A program made the position numbers and the translations under genes. From NCBI GenBank assembly GCA_949372805.1, contig CASIBH010000009.1:1-44896 (forward strand): a stretch of 44,896 bases of DNA, read 5' to 3'. This DNA is from an uncultured Flavobacteriales bacterium. GTDB taxonomy: Bacteria; Bacteroidota; Bacteroidia; Flavobacteriales; BACL11. The notes under the pieces are model-generated. The model had not been told where the DNA came from and did not search any database. It saw nothing but the letters and a program-made list of their open reading frames with translations. Positions within the stretch are counted from its first letter, which is position 1. Every line of letters starts with the position of its first letter. Shown here one piece after another: positions 23,192-32,929 of the stretch.

Positions 23192-23647
23192 ATGTTAACA
23201 AAAGAAAATATATCTAAAGTAGCAATAGAAAGGATAACTGAATTAGGGGGGTTTCTTGTTGATGTAAAAATGAATGCTAATAATGCTATTACTATTCATT
23301 TTGATAAGCATGATGGAGTTCTAATAGAAGATTGTATTTCTGTAACAAAACATGTTGAAAGCGTGTTTGATAGAGATGATCAGGATTATGAGCTAAGTGT
23401 TTGTTCTGCTGGTTTGTCTGAGCCTTTTAAGGTTAGTGAGCAGTATTTAAAAAATATTGGTAAAGAAGTATCTATTAAATTAAAGGACGGAAAAAGAAAA
23501 AGTGGAGTAATTAAATTTTTTGATGAGAATTTAATTCTAGAAGTTTTAAAAAAGAAAAAAGGATCTAAAAAGGATTATGCTATTGAAGAAATAATTATTC
23601 CTATTGATCAGATAAAAGAAACAAAATTGAAAATAAACTTTAAATAA
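23192..23647 (+). CDS. rimP: Ribosome maturation factor RimP
   Basis: 151 residues, the normal size. Needed for 30S subunit maturation. N-terminal domain about 1-75 with the conserved HDGVLIEDCISVTKHVE segment, and the ELSVCSAGLSEPF pattern equivalent to the family's EVSSPG(L/I)xRP. An SH3-like C-domain (about 83-151) begins IGKEVSIKLKDGKRKSG. First gene of the classic rimP-nusA-infB operon; nusA starts eight bases after the stop. Confidence 0.95.
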   Translation: MLTKENISKVAIERITELGGFLVDVKMNANNAITIHFDKHDGVLIEDCISVTKHVESVFDRDDQDYELSVCSAGLSEPFKVSEQYLKNIGKEVSIKLKDGKRKSGVIKFFDENLILEVLKKKKGSKKDYAIEEIIIPIDQIKETKLKINFK

Positions 23648-23654
23648 ACTATTA

Positions 23655-24896
23655 ATGGAAGTAGAAAATCTTATTGAATCATTCTCTGAATTTAAAGATG
23701 TTAAAAACATAGATAGAGAAACGATGATGAATATCCTTGAGGATGTTTTTAAAGCAGTTTTAGATAAAAAATATGAGGAAGCTGGTAATTTTAATGTTAT
23801 TATTAATGTCGACAAAGGAGATTTAGAGATATGGAAAAACAGAGAAGTTGTTGCTGATGGTGATGTGGAAAATGATATTGCCCAAATTTCTCTTACTGAC
23901 GCCTTAAAGATTGAAGATGATTATGAAATTGGAGAAGAACTTTCTGAGCAAGTAAGTTTTGAATCTGAATTTGGTCGTAGACAAGTATTATCTATTCGTC
24001 AACATTTAATTGCTAGAATTCATGAACAACATAGAGATACTTTAATTAAAAGATACCAAGATAGAATTGGTGAGATTGTACATGGTGAGGTGTATCAAAT
24101 CTGGAGAAATGAAATTTTGCTTACAGACGATGAAGGAAATGATATGTCACTTCCAAAAACTGAGCAGATTCCAAAAGATTATTTTAAGAAAGGAGAATCT
24201 GTTAGGGCTGTAATTAAAGATGTTAATGTTAAAAATAATAAAGCAAATATTATTCTTTCAAGAATAGCTCCTGAATTTATTGAAAGATTATTTGAAATGG
24301 AAGTTCCTGAGGTTTTTGATGGTATTATAACAATTAAAAAAGTTGTTAGAGTTCCTGGAGAAAGAGCTAAAGTCTCTGTTGAATCTTATGATGATAGAAT
24401 TGACCCAGTGGGAGCATGTGTGGGAATGAAGGGCTCGAGGATTCATGGAATTGTAAGAGAGTTAAAAAATGAAAATATTGATGTTGTTAATTACACTGAA
24501 AACTTACAATTACTAATAACTAGAGCATTAAGTCCTGCAAAACTTACTTCTGTTAGTATAAATGAAGAAACTGGTAGAGCAAAGGTTACCATGGATGCTG
24601 ATCAGGTTTCATTAGCTATTGGAAGAGGAGGTAATAATATTGGTTTAGCTGGAAAGTTAACTGGATATGAAATTGATGTATTTAGAGATGAAGATTCATT
24701 TGAGGACGATGTAGATATAGATGAATTTAGCGATGAGATTGAAGCTTGGGTTCTTGATGCTTTAAAAGCAATTGGGTGTGATAGTGCTAAAAGTGTTTTA
24801 GCAATTGAAGCAGATGATCTTGTTTCTAGAACAGATTTAGAAAAAGAAACTGTTGATGATGTTTTAGCAGTATTTAAAGCTGAATTTGAGGATTAA
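23655..24896 (+). CDS. nusA: Transcription termination/antitermination factor NusA
   Basis: 413 residues, the shorter form usual in Bacteroidota. N-terminal RNA-polymerase-binding domain (about 1-125). An S1 domain (about 130-200) holds GEIVHGEVYQIWRNEILL. Two KH domains follow: KH1 around VDPVGACVGMKGSRIHGIV (written DPVGACVGMKGSRIHGI here, about 251-268) and KH2 with LAIGRGGNNIGLAGKLTGYE. A short acidic and helix-hairpin-helix-like C-terminus (about 350-413) follows. It controls pausing, termination and antitermination. Nine bases separate it from infB. Confidence 0.96.
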   Translation: MEVENLIESFSEFKDVKNIDRETMMNILEDVFKAVLDKKYEEAGNFNVIINVDKGDLEIWKNREVVADGDVENDIAQISLTDALKIEDDYEIGEELSEQVSFESEFGRRQVLSIRQHLIARIHEQHRDTLIKRYQDRIGEIVHGEVYQIWRNEILLTDDEGNDMSLPKTEQIPKDYFKKGESVRAVIKDVNVKNNKANIILSRIAPEFIERLFEMEVPEVFDGIITIKKVVRVPGERAKVSVESYDDRIDPVGACVGMKGSRIHGIVRELKNENIDVVNYTENLQLLITRALSPAKLTSVSINEETGRAKVTMDADQVSLAIGRGGNNIGLAGKLTGYEIDVFRDEDSFEDDVDIDEFSDEIEAWVLDALKAIGCDSAKSVLAIEADDLVSRTDLEKETVDDVLAVFKAEFED

Positions 24897-24905
24897 AAAA
24901 AAAAT

Positions 24906-27488
24906 ATGACAGAAAATAAAAGCGTTAGAATAAGTAAATTAGTAAAAGAATTTAATGTCAAGATTGACAGGATTCTTGATTTTCTTGAAAAACAAGGTTT
25001 AGAAGGTTTAAACCCAAACTCTAAGATTTCATATGATGTTTATATGAAATTACTTGAAGAGTTTGATGCTTCAAAAGCAGCAAAGATTTCCGCACAGTTA
25101 TTAGCTAAAGAAAAAGAATTAGAAAGAGCCGAAGAAATAATAAAGAATCAAGAACTACTAGAGTCTAAAGCAAAATTAGATGAAGAGAAGGCAATAGCTA
25201 AAGCCAAAGCAGCTGAGGAAGCTAAGCAAAAGGAATTAGCAAAAGAGAAAGAGGTTAAAAAAACATCTCCCAAGGTAATTGGAAAAGTAGATTTAACTAA
25301 AAAGAATGATGTAAAAAAGGATATTAAAGTAAAAGATACTACCTCTACTGAGGCTAAACCTGAGGTCAAAAAAGAAGATGAAATAATTAAATTTAAATCC
25401 ATTAAACTTAAAGGATTAACATCTGCTGGAGAGAAGATAGATTTATCAAAGTTTGATACTCCTAAAAAGGCTACTTCTAACTCGGAAGAAAATAAAAGGA
25501 AAAGAACAAGAATTATTAAGAAAAAGGTTGAGCCAAATAAATTTAATAAAAATAGAAAGTCAGCACCTAAAAAAGTAGTTGAAATTTCTCCTGAAGAAGC
25601 ACAAAAAAGAGTTAGAGAAACTTTAGCTAAATTACAGGGGGGAGGAAAGAAAACTTCTGTAAGAAACAGAAAAGAAAAAAGAGAGGCACACAAGGCATTG
25701 TCAGAACAGGAGCAAGTTCAGAAATTGGCTTCTGATAAAAATATTAAAATTGCAGAATTTGCAACAGCAAATGAACTTGCTGTACTTATGAGTGTTCCTG
25801 TTACTGAGATTATTACTTCATGTATGAGTCTTGGTATTATGATTAGTATGAATCAGCGATTAGATGCTGAAACTATTCAAATGTTAGTAGAGGATTTTGG
25901 ATCTACAGTAGAGTTTGTTGGTGCTGATGTTCAAGAGTCTATTGAAGAAATAATAGATGAAGACACTGATTTATTAGTTAGAGCTCCAATTGTTACAATT
26001 ATGGGGCATGTTGATCATGGTAAGACTTCATTGATGGACTATATTAGAAAAACTAATGTAATTGCTGGAGAATCTGGTGGAATTACTCAACATATTGGTG
26101 CTTATGAAGTAACTCTTGATGATGGGAAAAAGATATCATTTTTAGATACCCCAGGTCATGAGGCTTTTACAGCAATGAGAGCAAGAGGAGCTAAGGTTAC
26201 AGATATTGTAATTGTTGTAGTAGCTGCTGATGATAGAGTAATGCCTCAAACAAAGGAGGCTATTAGTCATGCACAAGCTGCTGGAGTACCCATTATTTTT
26301 GCAATTAATAAGATAGATAGACCAACTGCTGATGCAGAAAAAATTAAAGGTGAACTTGCAGAAATGAATTTACTTGTTGAAGATTGGGGAGGTAAATATC
26401 AATCACAAGATATTTCAGCTCTTAAAGGAACAGGAGTTAATGAAATCCTCGAAAAGATTTTACTTGAATCTGAGATGTTAGATCTTAAGGCTAATCCTAA
26501 CAGAAATGCTCAAGGAACAATAATTGAAGCTTCACTTGATAAGGGTAAAGGATTTTTGTCTACTATATTAGTTCAAAAAGGAACGTTAAAAATTGGTGAT
26601 TATGTGTTAGCTGGAAGTTATTCTGGGAAAGTGAAAGCGCTACTTGATGAAAGAGGTAAAAAGATTGAAGAAGCAGGCCCTTCAACTCCTGTAGTTTTAT
26701 TAGGTTTAGATGGAGCTCCAACTGCTGGTGATGAGTTTTATGTAATGGATAGAGAGCAAGAGGCTAAAAAGATAGCATCTAAGCGAATGCAACTTCAGAG
26801 AGAACAAAGTGTTAGAACTCAAAAACACCTAACACTAGATGAAATTGGTAGAAGAATTGCTCTAGGTGAATTCCAAGAAATTAATGTTATTGTCAAAGGT
26901 GATGTTGATGGATCTATAGAGGCACTATCTGATTCTTTGGAAAGACTATCAACTGAAGAAATTAAAGTAAATATTATTCAAAAGGCAGTAGGTCAAATTT
27001 CTGAATCTGATGTAATGTTAGCAGCTGCTTCTGATGCTATAATAATTGGATTTCAAGTAAGACCATCTTTAAAAGCAAGAAAATTAGCTGAAAGCGAAGA
27101 GATAGATATAAGATTATATTCTATAATTTATAAGGCAATTGAAGAATTAAAACTTGCAATGGAAGGAATGCTTTCTCCAGATGTTCAAGAAAAAATTGTT
27201 TGTAATGTTGAGGTAAGAGATGTTTTTAAAATTTCAAAAATTGGAACAATTGCTGGTTGTATGGTCTTAGATGGTCAATTAACTAGAAAGAATGGAGTTC
27301 GTCTTATTAGAGATGGTGTAGTTGTTTATACAGGTAAATTATCATCTTTAAAAAGATTTAAAGATGATGTAAACGAAGTTAGAAAAGGATTTGAATGTGG
27401 TATGTCTATTGAGAACTTTAATGATTTAAAAGTTGGAGATGTTATTGAAGGGTATGAGCTTGTAGAAACTCAGAGAGTGCTTGACTAG
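24906..27488 (+). CDS. infB: Translation initiation factor IF-2
   Basis: 860 residues. An IF2_N motif at about 4-55 ([19 protein letters not shown]), then a long charged Lys/Glu/Ala-rich linker (about 75-260), and a second IF2_N-like region (about 280-335). The GTPase domain has G1 GHVDHGKT (about 366-373), G3 DTPGHE and G4 NKID, followed by domains II-IV. IF-2 brings initiator tRNA to the 30S subunit and promotes joining. The linker explains a 181-codon antisense open frame (25148-25693), which is a composition artefact. The gene ends two bases before the convergent SPOR gene, with no visible hairpin terminator. Confidence 0.97.
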   Translation: MTENKSVRISKLVKEFNVKIDRILDFLEKQGLEGLNPNSKISYDVYMKLLEEFDASKAAKISAQLLAKEKELERAEEIIKNQELLESKAKLDEEKAIAKAKAAEEAKQKELAKEKEVKKTSPKVIGKVDLTKKNDVKKDIKVKDTTSTEAKPEVKKEDEIIKFKSIKLKGLTSAGEKIDLSKFDTPKKATSNSEENKRKRTRIIKKKVEPNKFNKNRKSAPKKVVEISPEEAQKRVRETLAKLQGGGKKTSVRNRKEKREAHKALSEQEQVQKLASDKNIKIAEFATANELAVLMSVPVTEIITSCMSLGIMISMNQRLDAETIQMLVEDFGSTVEFVGADVQESIEEIIDEDTDLLVRAPIVTIMGHVDHGKTSLMDYIRKTNVIAGESGGITQHIGAYEVTLDDGKKISFLDTPGHEAFTAMRARGAKVTDIVIVVVAADDRVMPQTKEAISHAQAAGVPIIFAINKIDRPTADAEKIKGELAEMNLLVEDWGGKYQSQDISALKGTGVNEILEKILLESEMLDLKANPNRNAQGTIIEASLDKGKGFLSTILVQKGTLKIGDYVLAGSYSGKVKALLDERGKKIEEAGPSTPVVLLGLDGAPTAGDEFYVMDREQEAKKIASKRMQLQREQSVRTQKHLTLDEIGRRIALGEFQEINVIVKGDVDGSIEALSDSLERLSTEEIKVNIIQKAVGQISESDVMLAAASDAIIIGFQVRPSLKARKLAESEEIDIRLYSIIYKAIEELKLAMEGMLSPDVQEKIVCNVEVRDVFKISKIGTIAGCMVLDGQLTRKNGVRLIRDGVVVYTGKLSSLKRFKDDVNEVRKGFECGMSIENFNDLKVGDVIEGYELVETQRVLD

Positions 27489-27490
27489 TA

Positions 27491-27883
27491 CTATTTATGT
27501 AGTTCTGAAATAGGAATAATAGTTGGAACAGGATAAGCTTCAATATATTCTCTTTTAATTTTATCTTTTAATTTTAGAGCATCTATTTTTTCTCTAAAAT
27601 TTCCAACACTTATTTTGTAGTAAGGGGAACTGTAAGTTAAATAAGTGTCAATTTCTGGATACTTGTTTATAAAATCTAGTCTACTAGCTCTAATTTCTTC
27701 CTTCGTACTTTTGAATGCTAACTGAATTCTCCATCCATCTATTCCGTTTTTTAAATAATTTATTTCTTGATGTTTAATTATTAAGCTGTCAATATCATCT
27801 TCATACTTGATATTTTTTTGATTAAAATCTTGAGAAAACAAACTGAATGGAAAAAATAAAATTACAAATATTCTTAATTTCAT
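27491..27883 (-). CDS. Small secreted SPOR-domain-like protein
   Basis: 130 residues from the ATG at 27883. A longer start at 27910 would put nine residues before the signal peptide and is less likely. The signal peptide MKLRIFVILFFPFSLFSQ ends at about residue 18. A SPOR-like fold follows, with DGWRIQLAF (first strand) and YYKISVGNFREKIDALKLKD (second strand and helix). SPOR domains bind denuded peptidoglycan glycan at septa. The match rests on this two-part pattern, so it is likely but not certain. A -7 element sits five bases upstream of the ATG. Confidence 0.75.
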   Translation of the reverse strand: MKLRIFVILFFPFSLFSQDFNQKNIKYEDDIDSLIIKHQEINYLKNGIDGWRIQLAFKSTKEEIRASRLDFINKYPEIDTYLTYSSPYYKISVGNFREKIDALKLKDKIKREYIEAYPVPTIIPISELHK

Positions 27884-27888
27884 AATCC

Positions 27889-27896
27889 CAAAATTA
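27889..27896 (-). promoter_or_regulatory. -7 element almost abutting the SPOR gene start
   Basis: Minus-strand TAATTTTG matches TAnnTTTG with only five bases to the ATG at 27883, predicting a leaderless or near-leaderless mRNA. No TTG at -33 spacing. Confidence 0.35.
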
Positions 27897-27933
27897 GTAA
27901 ATTTATCCATTAGCTATTATATATTTAAAAAAA

Positions 27934-29241
27934 ATGAGAAATAAAGTTATTTATAATGTTAAAAATACTGATTTACTACTAAATCAATTTGTCTCATTAA
28001 CAAAAAAATATAAATATTCCTGTTTGTTAAACTCAAACCCTTCATCAAAAGATCAACCAAGAAATTATAATAATTTTTCATTCATTCTAGCTCTAGATAA
28101 GATCGATTTAATACAGTCTAATCATAATTCATTTAACAAATTAAAAGAATTTCATTTAAAAAAGAAGGACTGGATGTTTGGGTACTTATCTTATAATTTA
28201 AAAAATGAGAGCTCTAATTTATATTCAAAAAATATTAACAATATTTCTAATCATAATCTGTCTTTCTTTATTCCTAAGTATGTATTTATTGTAAAAGGAA
28301 ATAATCTTACAATTGAAGGTTTTGATTCAAAAGAAAATATTTCAAATTTCTATCAAAATGTTATCGCTATTGAGTTGAGTAATCCCCAAGAAGTTAAATA
28401 TGAACTTATACAAAGAGAAAGTAAAGATATTTATCTCAAAAAGATAAATATGATAAAGGATCATATCCAAAATGGAGATATATATGAGATGAATTATTGT
28501 CAAGAGTTTTTTCTAGAAAATACATTGTGTCATCCTCAGGATGTTTATGCAAAACTAAATTCTTTAGCTGAATCTCCTTTCTCTTGCTTTCTAAATTTAG
28601 AAAATATTAATATTATGTGTGCTAGTCCTGAGAGATTTCTCAAAAAAACAGGCAAAAAAATTATTTCTCAGCCAATTAAAGGAACTTCTAGAAGATCACA
28701 AGACCCAAAAGAAGACAAGAGGTTATTTGAACAATTATCTAATAGTATTAAAGACAAAACAGAAAATATTATGATAGTTGATTTAGTGAGAAATGATTTA
28801 TCTATTACTGCCAATAAATCTTCTGTTAAGGTTAATGAACTTTGTTCTGTTTATCCCTTTAATCAAGTGTATCAAATGATTTCGACAATTTCATCTGAAA
28901 TTGAACTAACTAAGTATAGTTTTAGTGATGTTTTGAAATCAACTTTCCCAATGGGTTCAATGACTGGAGCTCCAAAATATAGCGCTATGAAAATTATAGA
29001 AAAATTTGAAGAGTTTAATAGAGGTGTGTTTTCAGGCTCTGTTGGCTATATAGATCCAGCTGGCGATTTTGATTTTAATGTCATAATTAGAAGTATTATA
29101 TATGATTCAATAAGTAAATATCTTTCAGTATCTGTTGGAGGTGCGATTACAAATAAATCAATTGCTAATGAAGAATATGATGAATGTCTCACCAAGGCTA
29201 GTTTAATGTTTAATGCTTTAAATTTTAATTTTGATGATTAA
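27934..29241 (+). CDS. pabB: Aminodeoxychorismate synthase component I
   Basis: 435 residues of the chorismate-binding family. It makes 4-amino-4-deoxychorismate for folate. The motif PIKGTSRR has Lys249 at the position where anthranilate synthase has Ala (PIAGT), the usual mark of PabB. Other conserved pieces: NGDIYEMNYCQ (about 176-186), ENIMIVDLVRNDL, FPMGSMTGAPK and GSVGYIDPAGDFDFN, all chorismate- and magnesium-binding. A glutamine amidotransferase partner (PabA) is not in the window. The stop overlaps the tilS start by eight bases, indicating coupling. Confidence 0.92.
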   Translation: MRNKVIYNVKNTDLLLNQFVSLTKKYKYSCLLNSNPSSKDQPRNYNNFSFILALDKIDLIQSNHNSFNKLKEFHLKKKDWMFGYLSYNLKNESSNLYSKNINNISNHNLSFFIPKYVFIVKGNNLTIEGFDSKENISNFYQNVIAIELSNPQEVKYELIQRESKDIYLKKINMIKDHIQNGDIYEMNYCQEFFLENTLCHPQDVYAKLNSLAESPFSCFLNLENINIMCASPERFLKKTGKKIISQPIKGTSRRSQDPKEDKRLFEQLSNSIKDKTENIMIVDLVRNDLSITANKSSVKVNELCSVYPFNQVYQMISTISSEIELTKYSFSDVLKSTFPMGSMTGAPKYSAMKIIEKFEEFNRGVFSGSVGYIDPAGDFDFNVIIRSIIYDSISKYLSVSVGGAITNKSIANEEYDECLTKASLMFNALNFNFDD

Positions 29242-30547
29242 TAAAATTAAACAATATATCAGTAAAAATAATTTATTTAGCTCAAATGATAAATTATTAG
29301 TTGCAGTTAGCGCAGGCATAGATAGCATGTTTCTTTTACACGTTTTAATGAAGTTAGATTATAAAATTGAAGTTATCCATTGTAACTTCTCATTAAGAGC
29401 AGCAGAGTCTGATAATGATCAGAAGTTTATCGAAGAATTTACATCAAATAATAATATTAAAATTCATGTAAAAAAATTTGATACATCAAGATTTGCAAAA
29501 AAAGAAAAAATTTCAACTCAAATGGCTGCCAGAGATTTAAGGTATGAGTACTTTGAAGAGATAAGATCTTCTTCTAACTGTAACTATATTGTTATTGCTC
29601 ATAATTCTGATGATGATGTTGAAACATTTTTTATCAATCTACTTCGTGGTTCTGGCCCAAAAGGCTTGTCCGGAATAAGAAAGAAGATTAATAAAATTGT
29701 TAGACCCATCTTGTCTGTAAGTAGAAATGATATTCATAATTATGTTAATTTAAATAATATCTATTTTAGAGAAGATTCGTCAAATTTAAGTAGTGATTAT
29801 GTAAGAAATAATTTTAGAAATAAGATTTTCCCATTACTGTCAGATATAAATCCCTCATTTAAGAAAACTATTTTGAATCAAATTAAAATTCTAGATGAAT
29901 TTTACCAAATGCATTCTCACGTTGTTGGTGAAGATCTTGATCATTTAAAATCAAAAGTTAAAAATGGTTTTAAAATAAAACTTTCAGATATATTATTTAA
30001 AAAATTTCCGATGGTCTATGTGTATGAATTGTTCCATCAATACGGGTTTAAAGATTTTGATAGTATATACTTGGCAATTAAAGCTAAAGAAAGTGGTAAA
30101 GTATTTTTAAGTGATAATTTTAAACTCCTCGTTGATAGAGGGTATATTTATATAATTGAACATTATAATCTTAATAACGTTACTTATAAAATTGATCAAA
30201 ATGTAAAAGAAATTTTTAATCCAGTAAAATTAAAATTTCTTGTTTCTTCAAAAATTGCTTTTATAAAAAACTCTAAACAAGCTTTCTTAGATTTTGATAA
30301 AATTATTTTCCCACTTAATATTAGAAAATGGCAAAATGGCGATTCATTTTATCCTCTTGGGATGAAAAATAAAAAAAAGTTAAGTAATTTTTTTATTGAC
30401 GAAAAATTATCACTTTACGATAAAGATAATGTTTGGTTATTGTGTTCCAATAATAATATTATTTGGGTAATTGGCTATCGTATTGACGATAGATATAAGT
30501 TAACTGATAATACTAAAAAGATGTATATTGCAAATCTTTTAAATTAA
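29234..30547 (+). CDS. tilS: tRNA(Ile)-lysidine synthase
   Basis: 437 residues from the ATG at 29234 (a TTG lies one codon earlier). It converts the CAU anticodon of tRNA-Ile2 to lysidine-AU so that it reads AUA. The N-terminal PP-loop reads VAVSAGIDSM, where most TilS have SGGxDS; the second Gly is Ala27. Further motifs: VIHCNFSLR, AARDLRYEYFEE, IAHNSDDDVETFFINLLRGSGPKGLSGI, which fit TilS well. The C-terminal domains include RKWQNGDSFYPLGM and KKKLSNFFID, the TilS_C signature. It overlaps pabB by eight bases and is followed four bases later by a small membrane gene. Confidence 0.93.
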   Translation: MINKIKQYISKNNLFSSNDKLLVAVSAGIDSMFLLHVLMKLDYKIEVIHCNFSLRAAESDNDQKFIEEFTSNNNIKIHVKKFDTSRFAKKEKISTQMAARDLRYEYFEEIRSSSNCNYIVIAHNSDDDVETFFINLLRGSGPKGLSGIRKKINKIVRPILSVSRNDIHNYVNLNNIYFREDSSNLSSDYVRNNFRNKIFPLLSDINPSFKKTILNQIKILDEFYQMHSHVVGEDLDHLKSKVKNGFKIKLSDILFKKFPMVYVYELFHQYGFKDFDSIYLAIKAKESGKVFLSDNFKLLVDRGYIYIIEHYNLNNVTYKIDQNVKEIFNPVKLKFLVSSKIAFIKNSKQAFLDFDKIIFPLNIRKWQNGDSFYPLGMKNKKKLSNFFIDEKLSLYDKDNVWLLCSNNNIIWVIGYRIDDRYKLTDNTKKMYIANLLN

Positions 30548-30551
30548 GAAT

Positions 30552-31031
30552 ATGTTAGCTAGTACATTTCATGAAAAGCAATATTTGGGATTAAATAAAA
30601 ATTCTCTTTCTCGTAGGTTAGTTATTGGTATATTTTGTTTTTTTGCCTTTTACTTTAGCACTAGTGTTGGAACAAATGGAGATATTTATTTTTTTATTGG
30701 GATTTGTATTATCTTAATATCCATTCTATTATTATTTGTTCTACACTTTGAAACTAAGGTTATTAATGGTAGTTTGATATTAGATGGTATTTGGACTTCT
30801 AGAAAAGTTAAGATTGATCTTCAATCAATTGAGTCATGTAAGAAAGTGAATTATAGTAAGTACATTCTTAACCGATCTGTGTATAATCTTCATAGAAAAG
30901 GTATTGTTAGATTTTATACTAGAGGAAATGAAGCTATTGAGCTAGTTGATAGAGATGGGTTGAAATATCTTATTGGCAGTCAAAATGCATCTGAATTACA
31001 CAAAGTAGTTAATACAATTTTAAATAAATAA
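30552..31031 (+). CDS. Small membrane protein with PH-like cytoplasmic part
   Basis: 159 residues. Two helices at about 22-40 and 44-65, then a soluble beta-rich segment (about 68-159; TKVINGSLILDGIWTSRKVKI, IELVDRDGLKYLIGS, ending in a helix SELHKVVNTIL). The layout resembles bacterial PH-like membrane proteins, but I cannot name a family with confidence. It lies four bases after tilS and three bases before dsbD, so it is part of this plus-strand operon. Confidence 0.7.
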   Translation: MLASTFHEKQYLGLNKNSLSRRLVIGIFCFFAFYFSTSVGTNGDIYFFIGICIILISILLLFVLHFETKVINGSLILDGIWTSRKVKIDLQSIESCKKVNYSKYILNRSVYNLHRKGIVRFYTRGNEAIELVDRDGLKYLIGSQNASELHKVVNTILNK

Positions 31032-31034
31032 ATT

Positions 31035-32924
31035 ATGAAAAAAATAATTTTATTATCATTTTTATGTTTAGGGTTTTTGTCAAATGCTCAAATTTTTAAT
31101 CCTGTTACATGGGATTTTTCACAAAGTAAAATTTCTGAAAATGAAATTGAATTAACTTTTAAAGCTAAAATAGATAGTGGTTGGTATGTATATTCTCAAT
31201 TCGCTGGCGAAGGTCCTGTTTCTACTGAATTCACATTTATTGAATCACAGTCGTTTACTTTAAAAGATAATGTAAAGGAAGGCGATGCAATCACTGAGTT
31301 TGATCCAAATTTTGATGTCGTTCTTTCATATTTTAAGAAAGAAGCAGTTTTTACACAAATCGTCCAGATTAATTCAGAAGTAGACTTTTCAATAAGTGGT
31401 GATGTTTATTTTATGACTTGTGATGCTGGACAATGTCTCCCCCCCGAGGCTGTTGAATTTTCTTTTGAGGTTGATGGTTCAAAACAATCAAGTAGCTATA
31501 GTATGTGGAGATTATTTTTAATTGCTTTTTTAAGTGGTTTTGCAGCTCTTTTAACTCCTTGTGTTTTTCCTATGATCCCTATGACTGTTTCATTTTTCAC
31601 TAAGCAATCTAAAACTAAATCTAAGGGAATTTTTAATGCAATTATTTATGGAATCTCAATTATTGTCATTTATGTTGCCCTTGGAGTTGGCGTATCCTCT
31701 ATTTTTGGTGCCGATGCTTTAAATAATATGGCAACTAATGTATATTTTAATATAGGTTTCTTTCTGCTTCTGATTATTTTTGGGGCTTCTTTTCTTGGTG
31801 CATTTGAAATTCAACTTCCTTCATCTTGGGTAAACAGTACTGATAAGGCCTCTGATCGTGGCGGACTAATCGGTATTTTCTTTATGGCTTTTACTCTAGC
31901 TTTAGTTTCATTTTCATGTACAGGGCCTATAGTTGGAACTTTACTTGTTGAGGCTGCTACTGGCGGCTATATGGGGCCTATAATTGGAATGCTTGGCTTT
32001 TCTTTAGCTATTGCTCTACCTTTCGCATTATTTGCGGCTTTTCCAGGGTGGTTAAATTCTCTTCCGCAGTCTGGAGGATGGCTAAATTCAGTTAAAGTAA
32101 CACTTGGTTTTCTTGAAATAGCTTTAGCTTTTAAATTTTTATCAAATGCTGACCTTGTATTACAAACTCATCTTTTAGAAAGAGAATTGTTTATAGCTAT
32201 ATGGATTGTAATTTTTGCTTTATTAACGATGTACTTACTTGGATTTCTAAAATTTGCTCATGATTCTGAACTTAAATATTTATCGGTTGGTAGATTGTCT
32301 ATGGCTTTTTTAGCTGGTACATTAACTATATATATGATACCGGGCATGTGGGGTGCCCCTTTAAAAATTATAAATGCTTTCCCACCTCCTATGCAGTACA
32401 GTGAATCCCCATCTGGTATAGGCTCTTCTTCTAAAGCAAGTGTTCCTTCTCATTCAGTAAGTGGACAGCATGTAGGTCCTCAAGGCTTAATGGTCTTTCA
32501 TGATTATCAAGAAGGCTTGCAATATGCTAAGAAAATTAACAAACCTCTTATGGTCGATTTTACTGGACACGCTTGTGTTAATTGTAGGAAAATGGAAGAA
32601 CAAGTTTGGTCTTATCCAGATGTTAAAAATGTATTGATGAATGATGTTGTGCTAGTTTCTTTATATGTTGATGAGAGAATTGACCTACCATCTAATGAAC
32701 AATATGTTACAACAATGGCAGGAAAAAAGAAAAAAGTTAAAACAACAGGAGATAAGTGGATGGTTTTTCAAGCTAATACTTTTGGAACAAATTCCCAACC
32801 ATATTATGTTCTCTTAGATCACAATGAAAATCAACTTAATGAACCCGCTAATTATCAGGATTATGGATCAGTTCCTCTCTTTCAGGACTGGTTATCTAGA
32901 GGTTTAGGTTCATTTAATAAATAA
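31035..32924 (+). CDS. dsbD: Thiol:disulfide interchange protein DsbD
   Basis: 629 residues with the three DsbD parts. A signal peptide (about 1-18, ends LSNAQ). A periplasmic N-domain has the CDAGQC pair. A membrane domain of about eight helices carries the redox Cys176 (LLTPCVFPM) and Cys295 (FSCTGP). A C-terminal thioredoxin domain has CVNC (Cys514/Cys517, in GHACVNCRKMEE). It moves electrons from cytoplasmic thioredoxin to periplasmic proteins, supporting cytochrome c maturation and disulfide isomerisation. All six expected cysteines are present. The M42 peptidase follows five bases later. Confidence 0.93.
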   Translation: MKKIILLSFLCLGFLSNAQIFNPVTWDFSQSKISENEIELTFKAKIDSGWYVYSQFAGEGPVSTEFTFIESQSFTLKDNVKEGDAITEFDPNFDVVLSYFKKEAVFTQIVQINSEVDFSISGDVYFMTCDAGQCLPPEAVEFSFEVDGSKQSSSYSMWRLFLIAFLSGFAALLTPCVFPMIPMTVSFFTKQSKTKSKGIFNAIIYGISIIVIYVALGVGVSSIFGADALNNMATNVYFNIGFFLLLIIFGASFLGAFEIQLPSSWVNSTDKASDRGGLIGIFFMAFTLALVSFSCTGPIVGTLLVEAATGGYMGPIIGMLGFSLAIALPFALFAAFPGWLNSLPQSGGWLNSVKVTLGFLEIALAFKFLSNADLVLQTHLLERELFIAIWIVIFALLTMYLLGFLKFAHDSELKYLSVGRLSMAFLAGTLTIYMIPGMWGAPLKIINAFPPPMQYSESPSGIGSSSKASVPSHSVSGQHVGPQGLMVFHDYQEGLQYAKKINKPLMVDFTGHACVNCRKMEEQVWSYPDVKNVLMNDVVLVSLYVDERIDLPSNEQYVTTMAGKKKKVKTTGDKWMVFQANTFGTNSQPYYVLLDHNENQLNEPANYQDYGSVPLFQDWLSRGLGSFNK

Positions 32925-32929
32925 AGAAA

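Noticed and set aside
25148-25693. 181-codon antisense open frame within infB.
   Set aside because: Shadow of the Lys/Glu/Ala-rich linker of IF-2; Ser/Phe/Leu-rich translation with no motif.
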